Assembly: GCA_022376925.1 (NCBI GenBank)
Contig: JAIOJX010000025.1
Coordinates: 138,529,301-138,593,300, forward strand
Length of the DNA stretch: 64,000 nt
Source: Tragulus kanchil
Lineage: Eukaryota > Chordata > Mammalia > Artiodactyla > Tragulidae
Reading direction: 5' to 3'
Below are positions 22,942 to 32,182 of the stretch, one piece after another. The notes under the pieces were generated by a model that was not told where the DNA came from, searched no databases, and saw only the letters and a program-made list of their open reading frames with translations. The position numbers and the translations under genes were made by a program. The number at the start of each line of letters is the position of its first letter. Positions within the stretch are counted from its first letter, which is position 1.

Positions 22942-23205
22942 GGGCTTCCCTGGTGGTCCAGTGGGTAAGGACACCGCCTTGCAGTGCAAGGGGCACCGGT
23001 TCGATCCCTGGCCTGGGAAGATCCCACGTGCCATAGAGCGGCTGGACCCATGTGTCCAATTACCGAGCCAGAGCCCTGGAGCGCGTGCGCCCAGAGCCGG
23101 TGCTCTGCGACAACAGAGGCCACTGTGATAGGAGGCCCACAGGGGCCAAAGAACAAAGATGGATGAAAATAGATAAATGAAAGATCAATAAAAGTGGCCC
23201 ACCCA
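22942..23205 (+). repeat. tRNA-Glu-type SINE, copy A
   Basis: Head 'gggcttccctggtggtccag', B box 'ggttcgatccc', tail 'agatggatgaaaatagataa'. Followed by a C-rich run and (CAA)n at 23244-23260. Confidence 0.9.
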
Positions 23206-23324
23206 CCCCCCTCCCTCCCCAACCCACCCCCCCACACCAAAAAACAACAACAACAACAACAGACAAATAGACCAGTAGAACACAAGCCAGAAATGCATTC
23301 ACAGGTATATGGTCATTTAATTTA

Positions 23325-23400
23325 TGCAAGTCACTCGCTGTCTTCAAGCCTCAGTGTCCTCATATATAAATAGACTTAATAATAGTGCCTACCACATGAA
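23325..23400 (+). repeat. MIR fragment
   Basis: 'gcaagtcactcgctgtcttc', 'aagcctcagtgtcctcat' and 'aatagtgcctaccacatgaa' follow the MIR consensus order. Repeated at about 24404-24480. Confidence 0.7.
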
Positions 23401-23751
23401 GTTTAAATAATACTTATCACAAGGATAGAGGTGTTATATTAAAGTTACCACATATGGAGGGGACACAGCAAGTGCCCAATAAAATTTAACCAGTATTAAT
23501 ATTACTACTTTGACTATACTAGGATTATAATTATTACTACTATTCCTGTTACTATCCATTTTCTCTGTTTTTCAGTACAATCATCTAGAGGTGGGGAATG
23601 TGGGGTCACTACATCCAGGTTAGCAACAAGGAACATTTGGGAAAAACACAGAAGAGTAGGAAAGTCTGTTCTCAGCCTTCCAGGAAAAAAGAATTTGAGC
23701 TGAGAGTTAAACTTCATGATTCAAGGACCTCCTGGCAGCTCAGCCTGTGTT

Positions 23752-23970
23752 GGGCTTGTGGATAAGAATTCACCTGCCAAACGCTGGTTTGATCCCTGGT
23801 CCAGGAAGATCCCAAATGCCATAGAGCAGCTAAGCCTGTGTGCAACTGCTGAAGCCCACATGCCCTGGAGCCCATGCTCTGTAATGGGAGTAGCCCCTGC
23901 TTCCCAAAACTAAAGAAAGCCTATACACAGCAATGAAAACCCCAAGCAACTAAAAATAAATAAATAAATA
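23752..23970 (+). repeat. CHR-like tRNA-Glu SINE, copy 3 of 3
   Basis: Third copy of 21640-21885, with internal deletions near its start where copy B of duplication 6 begins. Confidence 0.85.
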
Positions 23971-24039
23971 ATTGGGGGCAGGAGGAAGCTATAGTAACTA
24001 AGACAGTGTGTGACTATGGCTATAAAAACAGATAAATAG

Positions 24040-24300
24040 GGCTTCCCTGGTGGTCCAGTGGGTAAGGACACCGCCTTGCAGTGCAAGGGGCACCGGTTCG
24101 ATCCCTGGCCTGGGAAGATCCCACGTGCCATAGAGCGGCTGGACCCATGTGTCCAATTACCGAGCCAGAGCCCTGGAGCGCGTGCGCCCAGAGCCGGTGC
24201 TCTGCGACAACAGAGGCCACTGTGATAGGAGGCCCACAGGGGCCAAAGAACAAAGACGGATGAAAATAGATAAATAAAAGACCAATAGAAGTGGCCTGCT
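24040..24300 (+). repeat. tRNA-Glu-type SINE, copy B
   Basis: Repeat of 22942-23205, followed by the shorter C-rich run and (CAA)n. Confidence 0.9.
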
Positions 24301-24802
24301 CGCTCCCCCCCACACCAAAAAACAACAACAACAACAACAGACAAATAGACCAGTAGAACACAAGCCAGAAATGCATTCACAGGTATATGGTCATTTAATT
24401 TATGCAAGTCACTCGCTGTCTTCAAGCCTCAGTGTCCTCATATATAAATAGACTTAATAATAGTGCCTACCACATGAAGTTTAAATAATACTTATCACAA
24501 GGATAGAGGTGTTATATTAAAGTTACCACATATGGAGGGGACACAGCAAGTGCCCAATAAAATTTAACCAGTATTAATATTACTACTTTGACTATACTAG
24601 GATTATAATTATTACTACTATTCCTGTTACTATCCATTTTCTCTGTTTTTCAGTACAATCATCTAGAGGTGGGGAATGTGGGGTCACTACATCCAGGTTA
24701 GCAACAAGGAACATTTGGGAAAAACACAGAAGAGTAGGAAAGTCTGTTCTCAGCCTTCCAGGAAAAAAGAATTTGAGCTGAGAGTTAAACTTCATGATTC
24801 AA

Positions 24803-24905
24803 GGACCTCCTGGCAGCTCAGTGGTTAAGACTTCACTTTCCAATGCAGGGAGTGTGTGTGTTCCATCCCTGGTCAGGGGGCTGAGATCTCAAGGCCAAAA
24901 AAACA
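24803..24905 (+). repeat. Short tRNA-derived SINE
   Basis: 'ggacctcctggcagctcagt', 'ccatccctggtcaggggg', 'gatctcaaggccaaaaaa'. A short ruminant tRNA SINE with an A-rich end. Confidence 0.75.
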
Positions 24906-25730
24906 GAACATAAAACAGAAGCAATATTGTAACAAATTCATTAAAGACTCAAAAAATGGTCCACATCAAAAAAAATAAAAATCTTAGAAGAAGTCATGAT
25001 TCGGTCAAAAGATTGACTTGGAAACTGGAAGAAAACTCGGCCTCACATTGGCATATTATGTGCATACAACTGTGAAACGTTAGTAAACATTTATTAAACA
25101 TCTAAAGTGAACTTGTGCATATATGTGTTTGTGAGAACATTTGAGATCCTGTGTGTGTATAAGCCATTTGTAATAACACTGTGTAGAACAAACAAAATCA
25201 GTTACCTCTTCTTTCATCTGAATGACAGCCAGGAAATCTGAGAAAAAAGTTTAGACAGGATATTAAAAGGTTTGATTCCATAGCTTTGAGTGAAAAGTTC
25301 TATTTCCTAGCATCTTTGAGTGAAGTTGGAAGTTCATTTTGTAGCATAGGTCACACAGTTTCTGAGGAATGGGGACATAATGACACATTTACTTTTCTTT
25401 CTTATTCATATCCTAAAACAATGCCTCATATTTCATGAAGTGGGTCGCTGCTGTACAGTGTCTTGCGTTATTCAGCTTTGGCTTACCCATTATTCCAGCT
25501 ACTTAGTATCTCCAGCCTTCCCATATTCCAGCCCACATGGCATTGGCATCCTGTGTTCGTCTCCCACTGCTCCACCCAAACTTCATCTCACTCATGGGAA
25601 GGAGTATAGAAGCCTTCTACCACTTTGAAGCAGTCTAGCTGCCTGGCCTGTGATTGGATTCAGCAGATCTGGATCCTGTTTCTTATGCTACAGCTTCTGT
25701 TTAGATGACTTTGCCTGCGTGCATGCAGGC
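24906..25730. other. Unique intron/upstream sequence
   Basis: AT-rich, no exon or confident repeat. The 82-codon ORF at 25380-25628 has no recognised product. Confidence 0.4.
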
Positions 25731-25925
25731 ATCTCAATCTTGTCCAGCTCTTGGTGACCCCGTGGACTGTAGCCCACCAGGCTCCTCTGTCCGTGAGGTT
25801 CTTCAGTCAAGAATATTGGGGTGGTTACCATGCTCTCCAGAGAATCTTCCTGATCCAGGGATCGAACCTGCATCTCTTATGTCTCCTGCATTGGCAGGCG
25901 GGTCCTTTACCACTAGCATCACCAT
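25731..25925 (-). repeat. Bov-tA/BovA2-type SINE
   Basis: 'gaccccgtggactgtagccc', 'ccagggatcgaacctgcatc' and 'ctcctgcattggcaggcggg' in reverse orientation. Confidence 0.88.
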
Positions 25926-27176
25926 ATTGGGCTATTTACCCCCTGAGTTTTATTTGCAACAAAATGTTGGTGGTGTGATCATGAAAGTAAAACTCTCAGC
26001 ACAGTGGTTTCATCAAAATTGCAGTTGGAGGTTACTATTATTATTATTATCACACAGGAGGCTTATGTCCAAGTCTTTTGTTTCTGAACTCCATATGCTT
26101 TGTTACTGTGCTGCTTGTAATTTGGCCAATTTGATGATATAATTTGGTACTCAGTCTTCCCAAGAAACTTGGTCGGGACCCTGCCTGCTGCATTTCTGTA
26201 AGTCAGCTCAGAGGGACCCGCTAGAGGCCTGGTTCCCCCCAGGACTGGCTCTTCTTTCCTTCCCTCGATCGCTGATAAAACCCTCACTTGGGGGAGCGGG
26301 CCGGGAGAAGTGGAGCCCTCACCCCGAGAGAGCTGCCTGGGTTCCTGGCATCGTGGAAGCGTGCCCGTCTTGCCTTATGGAGAGTGTGTGGTTCTGCCCC
26401 TGTGGATTCCTTCCCAGAAATAGCTTAATTTCCCAGATCAAGTAAGGAACAGTTGGCGCCTGCTGCTGTCTCTTCCTGCAGTTCACCCAGCCTCTCCCTC
26501 ACAGTCGGGTAGAAGTCTAGACTTCCTAAAAGCCCAGCCTTTCACCTGAAGCGTTTTTAATTGTTAGGAACCTACCACCCATAAGCTATTCCATGTATGA
26601 CGCCCATTTAGCATCTCCTTAACACATATCCCACCCCACGCCCACCTCGGAATTCCTGAGGAGTCTCGACAGAGAGACTCTTTATTCCGATAGTGCCCAT
26701 CAGCAGTCCCAGTCCTCGTCACGTCTTTGTTTTAGACGTATGTATCTTTCTTCCCAATTTGATTGCGATCTAAAAGAAATGCTTGCCTCTTCCTTGGAGA
26801 TCTGCATGCTACTTAAAAAGGACTGCTTGACAAGACTTGGCAGCTCATCAGGAGAAAGGCTCCTGCAGCTAAAATTTCTGCAGTGCCTTCTGTCCCGGGT
26901 CCTCCACCAACAAGTGCCGAGCACTCGGAGTTCTCCCAGTGAGTGGCTCTGAAACGTTGCCGTGTTGGAGACAGGTTCTCCTCTTCCCATGGGACCCTTC
27001 CGTCTGCCCGGCTACTTGACTGACCCCTTGCCTAAGAGGCCACCAGGCTGGAAGTGCTTTCTGAGTGAGACAAGGGGTGTGGGTGGAGTTCCCCCGAATC
27101 ATGAGGAATAGGAAATGGAATTGCCAAAAGGCATCTTATCATCCTAATAAAATGAAGCACATGATTTGCATTCCAG
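25926..27176. other. Sequence 5' of first recognised CRACD exon
   Basis: No repeat recognised. A relatively GC-rich block at 26160-26480 contains a TATA-like 'gctgataaaaccc' (about 26271). It could be an old LTR or a minor promoter; I cannot decide. The polypyrimidine tract before 27177 is short. Confidence 0.35.
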
Positions 27177-27312
27177 GTCCTTCAACTATTCTATGGGAAC
27201 CCGGGCGTTTTCCCATGACAGTATTTTTATCCCTGATGGGGGAGCAGAAAGTGAGCAGACAGTTCAAGCAATGTCACAGGACAACATCCTGGGCAAAGTC
27301 AAAACTCTTCAG
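27177..27312 (+). CDS. CRACD: CRACD coding exon (first recognised)
   Basis: Acceptor AG at 27175-27176, donor GT at 27313 ('cttcag|gtaaga'). The exon opens on the third base of a codon and ends in phase 0. It encodes 'SFNYSMGTRAFSHDSIF', then 'GKVKTLQ' at the end. The 'RAFSHDSIFIPDG' block is a hallmark of the CRACD/CRACDL/KIAA1210 family. The ATG at 27193 (MGTRAF) may be the start codon: it has G at +4 but a T at -3, and the frame stays open upstream to the splice site, so further 5' coding exons outside the window are possible. CRACD binds and inhibits actin capping protein and so favours filament growth in the cytoplasm. The next exon is 12 kb away; in between lie four of the 1.1-kb duplications, which inflate that distance by about 4.4 kb. 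Confidence 0.88.
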
Positions 27313-28354
27313 GTAAGACAGCTTGAGATCGGAAGGTCAGAGCCGTAGGAGGGCGCCCCGCCAGGGAGGGAAGTGGGAAGGTCCCTGACATGGCCTTGAG
27401 TTGTGGATTGGGAGGTCCAGGGGGTAACTCCGGGTGAGAATGTTGGCTTTCTCCAGCCCGGCTCCGTTCTCTGGAAGCTTCTGGGCACTTGTGAGAGGTA
27501 CACTGTATCACACTGTACCCACCTACAGAACACCTCCCCTCTCGTTTTCTCTCAAGTTGCTCCCTCATTTTGAACTGGACTTAATGAGGGCAAGTGCCCT
27601 AGAAAAGCTGCAGAGTGCGCTCCTAGCCGCTGAGTGTTGGCTGTGGTCCCTGAGGGCAAGGTTGGCTGTCGGCTGAAGGCATGGACAGCACGGGTGTTCC
27701 CTCTCTGAGTCTCCTTACCTGGACAGTGAGTGGTGAGACTCCTCTTCAAGGTTCTGTTAGGTTTATAAATCTGGCTCCTCCGGCCGCGTCACCCTGTCCC
27801 CAGGGGATGCTGCGAAGCTCATCCACTTCCCTCCTGCTGTAGCTGCAGAGTTGGGCAGTTTTCCTCCACAAAACTGACTCAGGTGGTAGCTCCTTAATAA
27901 TGAAAATATAGTAAAATAAGTCTTCACTAAATGAGATGGAAATAACGGGAAATCCAGGAAAAGCAAGGCGAGCAAAGACACCTGGGATCTGACAATGTAG
28001 GTTTGCCTGAGTGCTCGGTAGAACTCATTCACCCGGCAGAAGTGCCTAAGCAAGCACTTCTCTGAGCTGGGGGTGCCTAGAGGCCATCCACACTGGGAAC
28101 AGGGGCCTCTGGTTTGCTGGCTTCCATCTGTTTCTCAGTCTAGAGCAGTGAATGAACAACGAAACGAATGAATGAACGAGCAGAATAATCAGAAAGGAGA
28201 CAGCTGGCTTGAGTAGCTACTGACATGGTGAAGCATCATACTCAGAATTTTCTGTTTACTTGAAATATTCTGGTTTCTACTGAAGTTATGCATTTTCTGA
28301 CCTATATTTGGTGGCTATTCCATACACACTCTGTTAAATATAGCATATGGGGAG
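27313..28354. other. CRACD intron, unique sequence
   Basis: No exon and no confident repeat between the first exon's donor and duplication 7. Confidence 0.5.
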
Positions 28355-30507
28355 CTGAAGCAGCCATTACCCTAGAACCACACCCAGACTTACCTAGATC
28401 TTTACCACACCACTGTCCAAGGGCAGAGTCCAGCCCTCAGAAGTAACCTAGGCACTTCCTTCCAAGTCCAGCAGTTCCTAACCAGCGCCCACTCTTGGTC
28501 CTTGCTGGCTGCATCGCTACTTGTTTTATAGACTCGGAAGGAAAAGGAAGCTGTCACTTATCTCATAAGTTGGGCAGTGGGAAGGGTGGTGACAGCCAAA
28601 GAAAATCTTGACCCCTCTGCCCCACACCCTCCTTGCCTTTCCTTCTTGAAGTCTTTTGATTCTCGGAATATTGTTCCTAAGAAGTAATGAACCCTCATAA
28701 TATCCCCTTTCTAAGGGGAGTGACCTGCCGATTTCAGTCTGCAAATCAGCTGTATTTCACAAGGGCTTTTAAGGAGTTCTTTAAAAATTAAAGAATAGTC
28801 TAAAAAATTTAAAAATAATAGTCTGTGGTCTTAAATGATATCAGCTTTGTGATGCCACACCACATGCCAGTGCCACTCCATGAGGTGGATTGAAGTTGTA
28901 AGAAATGGATAATTCTGCAGTATTGAAAATCCAGAAACTCAGTAGAGATATGCAAATGCCTGTTGTGTGTGTTAACGATGGGAGTCATAAATTTAAAGAA
29001 TTTGATCCTCGTAATGAAAATATAAAACAACTAAATTCCCGGAAGCAACAGTTCTATGAATACAGAAAGAGAAATGTAAGGGAAGCAGAAGAACTGTGTA
29101 ATTTAAAGTTGTCCTTTGGACAATTTCTCCTCACCCGAGGTCTGCCTCATTTTGCTTCTGCTGCATGGATTCACAAGCTTCCTTACAGCTCCAAAGTTAT
29201 GTTTTTAAACAATATAGTAAGAGACGTTTGGTTTTTGAGGAGGGAAATGGGGACCATTATCATAGCAAATGTGATATTTTGGAGTGCCATCAGATATAAC
29301 TGTATCACCCCCAAAAGACTGTGCTTTATTTTTCAGTCGACTAAGCAGTATGTTCCTGGTAAGTCGTGGACACAGTAGTTAACTTATTAACTTGCATGAA
29401 TGATTTGCATTTTTCCATGAAAACGTTATGCTGAAGCAGCCATTACCCTAGAACCACACCCAGACTTACCTAGATCTTTACCACACCACTGTCCAAGGGC
29501 AGAGTCCAGCCCTCAGAAGTAACCTAGGCACTTCCTTCCAAGTCCAGCAGTTCCTAACCAGCGCCCACTCTTGGTCCTTGCTGGCTGCATCGCTACTTGT
29601 TTTATAGACTCGGAAGGAAAAGGAAGCTGTCACTTATCTCATAAGTTGGGCAGTGGGAAGGGTGGTGACAGCCAAAGAAAATCTTGACCCCTCTGCCCCA
29701 CACCCTCCTTGCCTTTCCTTCTTGAAGTCTTTTGATTCTCGGAATATTGTTCCTAAGAAGTAATGAACCCTCATAATATCCCCTTTCTAAGGGGAGTGAC
29801 CTGCCGATTTCAGTCTGCAAATCAGCTGTATTTCACAAGGGCTTTTAAGGAGTTCTTTAAAAATTAAAGAATAGTCTAAAAATTAAAGATAATAGTCTGT
29901 GGTCTTAAATGATATCAGCTTTGTGATGCCACACCACATGCCAGTGCCACTCCATGAGGTGGATTGAAGTTGTAAGAAATGGATAATTCTGCAGTATTGA
30001 AAATCCAGAAACTCAGTAGAGATATGCAAATGCCTGTTGTGTGTGTTAACGATGGGAGTCATAAATTTAAAGAATTTGATCCTCGTAATGAAAATATAAA
30101 ACAACTAAATTCCCGGAAGCAACAGTTCTATGAATACAGAAAGAGAAATGTAAGGGAAGCAGAAGAACTGTGTAATTTAAAGTTGTCCTTTGGACAATTT
30201 CTCCTCACCCGAGGTCTGCCTCATTTTGCTTCTGCTGCATGGATTCACAAGCTTCCTTACAGCTCCAAAGTTATGTTTTTAAACAATATAGTAAGAGACG
30301 TTTGGTTTTTGAGGAGGGAAATGGGGACCATTATCATAGCAAATGTGATATTTTGGAGTGCCATCAGATATAACTGTATCACCCCCAAAAGACTGTGCTT
30401 TATTTTTCAGTCGACTAAGCAGTATGTTCCTGGTAAGTCGTGGACACAGTAGTTAACTTATTAACTTGCATGAATGCTTTGCATTTTTCCATGAAAACGT
30501 TATGCTG
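28355..30507. repeat. Tandem duplication 7 (about 1.08 kb x 2)
   Basis: Copy A is 28355-29433 and copy B 29431-30507, sharing 'ctg' at the junction. The repeated material is unique intron sequence, including a 157-codon ORF (28905-29378, again 29979-30452). Differences: 'ctaaaaaatttaaaaataat' against 'ctaaaaattaaagataat', 'aatgatttgc' against 'aatgctttgc'. Confidence 0.92.
28905..29378 (+). other. 157-codon ORF of unknown status
   Basis: ATG-initiated ORF beginning MDNSAVLKIQKLSRD in AT-rich intron sequence. I recognise no domain, signal peptide or family. It lacks good codon bias and has no obvious splice context. In a 64-kb window about one ORF this long is expected by chance, so I regard it as probably non-coding. 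The copy at 29979-30452 has the same translation, a result of duplication 7. Confidence 0.2.
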
Positions 30508-30534
30508 GTATTGATGCTTAGTAAGCAGCATAAA

Positions 30535-30560
30535 AGACCGCCCCCTCGTAGACTCCAGCA
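30535..30560 (-). promoter_or_regulatory. Weak CTCF-like motif
   Basis: The minus strand reads 'gtctacgagggggcggtc', partly matching the CTCF core (CCASNAGRKGGCRS). A second weak match, 'gacacgagggggcaac', lies at about 30838-30855. Both recur in copy B near 31660 and 31963. Motif likeness only. Confidence 0.2.
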
Positions 30561-31189
30561 TGGAATGAGGGTGTTGATTTATGTCAGACGCATGTATGTT
30601 TTTTATGTCTGGAATCGTCTTTGTGTTTGTATGTATGTTTATTTTAGAAAGAGAGAAGTAATGGATAACACCTATTTGACAGTAAATGTCCTAGCAAACT
30701 GATTGGTCACCATTATGAAGGCATTCTTTTGAAATGAGATTTCTACTGGAATGCCATTTTAAAAAAAATGGCATTTTTTTCTGGCTCAGGAAACTTCCTA
30801 GCCCAGAGCTGTGGCTGTAATGACTGCATTTGGAAAGGTTGCCCCCTCGTGTCCATATGTAGTCATCTCAGCCAGAACTTGCACATAGAACAGTTGTCTG
30901 CTGAGTACAGAATGACTGAATACAGCATAAATAAGCCTGCTCTCTACAGTGTGAATCGCCCACCTGCCAAAATTTCTGTGGCAAGCAATTGACCCTTTAA
31001 AAGAAAAATTACCTCTTTTCCCCTTAGTATAAAAGTAATACATGTGCAGAGTGAGAACCAATTTTAATATACAGGACAGTTGTAAGGGACAAAAATGGCA
31101 ATGGTGCCCTTTTTGAGGACATACATAGCAGTCACTTATTCTATGGCTAGTAAGTGACATAAAAAGCCCTTGCCAGGCCTCCGCCATCA

Positions 31190-31290
31190 GCTGGCTGTGA
31201 GACTTCAGGGCAAGTCATTTAACCTCTCTGACCTTCCCATTCCTCATCTGAAAAACAAGAAGACACATGTAACGGATGATCTGAAGAGTC
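31190..31290 (+). repeat. MIR fragment (present three times)
   Basis: 'gcaagtcatttaacctctct', then 'cattcctcatctgaaaaaca' is MIR core. Copies recur near 32315-32412 and 33405-33502 owing to duplications 8 and 9. Confidence 0.75.
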
Positions 31291-32182
31291 CCTCCAGTTC
31301 TTAAAAATCTGCCATTTGTGCAGAATCACTGTTCGTCCGCTCGAGCACAGAGGTGAGCTTTCCGCTCCGTACATGCTGATGGACTGGGGGGGACTGATCG
31401 CTTTCATTTAATTTTCAAAAAACGTTTGGTTTTGAGGAGGGAAATGGGGACCATTATCATAGCAAATGTGATATTTTGGAGTGCCATCAGATATAACTGT
31501 ATCACCCCCAAAAGACTGTGCTTTATTTTTCAGTCGACTAAGCAGTATGTTCCTGGTAAGTCGTGGACACAGTAGTTAACTTATTAACTTGCATGAATGC
31601 TTTGCATTTTTCCATGAAAACGTTATGCTGGTATTGATGCTTAGTAAGCAGCATAAAAGACCGCCCCCTCGTAGACTCCAGCATGGAATGAGGGTGTTGA
31701 TTTATGTCAGACGCATGTATGTTTTTTATGTCTGGAATCGTCTTTGTGTTTGTATGTATGTTTATTTTAGAAAGAGAGAAGTAATGGATAACACCTATTT
31801 GACAGTAAATGTCCTAGCAAACTGATTGGTCACCATTATGAAGGCATTCTTTTGAAATGAGATTTCTACTGGAATGCCATTTTAAAAAAAATGGCATTTT
31901 TTTCTGGCTCAGGAAACTTCCTAGCCCAGAGCTGTGGCTGTAATGACTGCATTTGGAAAGGTTGCCCCCTCGTGTCCATATGTAGTCATCTCAGCCAGAA
32001 CTTGCACATAGAACAGTTGTCTGCTGAGTACAGAATGACTGAATACAGCATAAATAAGCCTGCTCTCTACAGTGTGAATCGCCCACCTGCCAAAATTTCT
32101 GTGGCAAGCAATTGACCCTTTAAAAGAAAAATTACCTCTTTTCCCCTTAGTATAAAAGTAATACATGTGCAGAGTGAGAACC

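Larger units (their letters stand above)
20975..22964. repeat. Tandem duplication 5 (about 1.0 kb x 2)
   Basis: Copy A is 20975-21972 and copy B 21967-22964, offset 992. The junction lies in 'cagtgg', common to the heads of two different SINEs, so copy B starts in the middle of a hybrid SINE. Differences: 'cccacaagccg' against 'cccaaagccg', 'attgggggcaggagg' against 'attggggggcaggg'. Confidence 0.88.
22643..24821. repeat. Tandem duplication 6 (about 1.1 kb x 2)
   Basis: Copy A is 22643-23743 and copy B 23753-24821, separated by 9 bases. Copy B's start is degraded: about 10 bases are missing in the SINE head and 3 more in 'gtgtgcaactgctg'. The C-rich SINE tail also differs: 23200-23240 has a much longer C-rich run than 24296-24312. 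Unique sequence after the SINE matches almost perfectly to 'cctcctggcagctcag'. Confidence 0.9.

Noticed and set aside
22975..23010. Possible tRNA gene at SINE heads (A box/B box)
   Set aside because: All such matches are SINE heads with following SINE bodies and A-rich tails; no intact cloverleaf was seen.
23910..24425. 171-codon minus-strand ORF with a hydrophobic start
   Set aside because: Composed of SINE sequence plus the (CAA)n and C-rich tail read in reverse; a similar ORF exists at 22923-23347. Not a gene.
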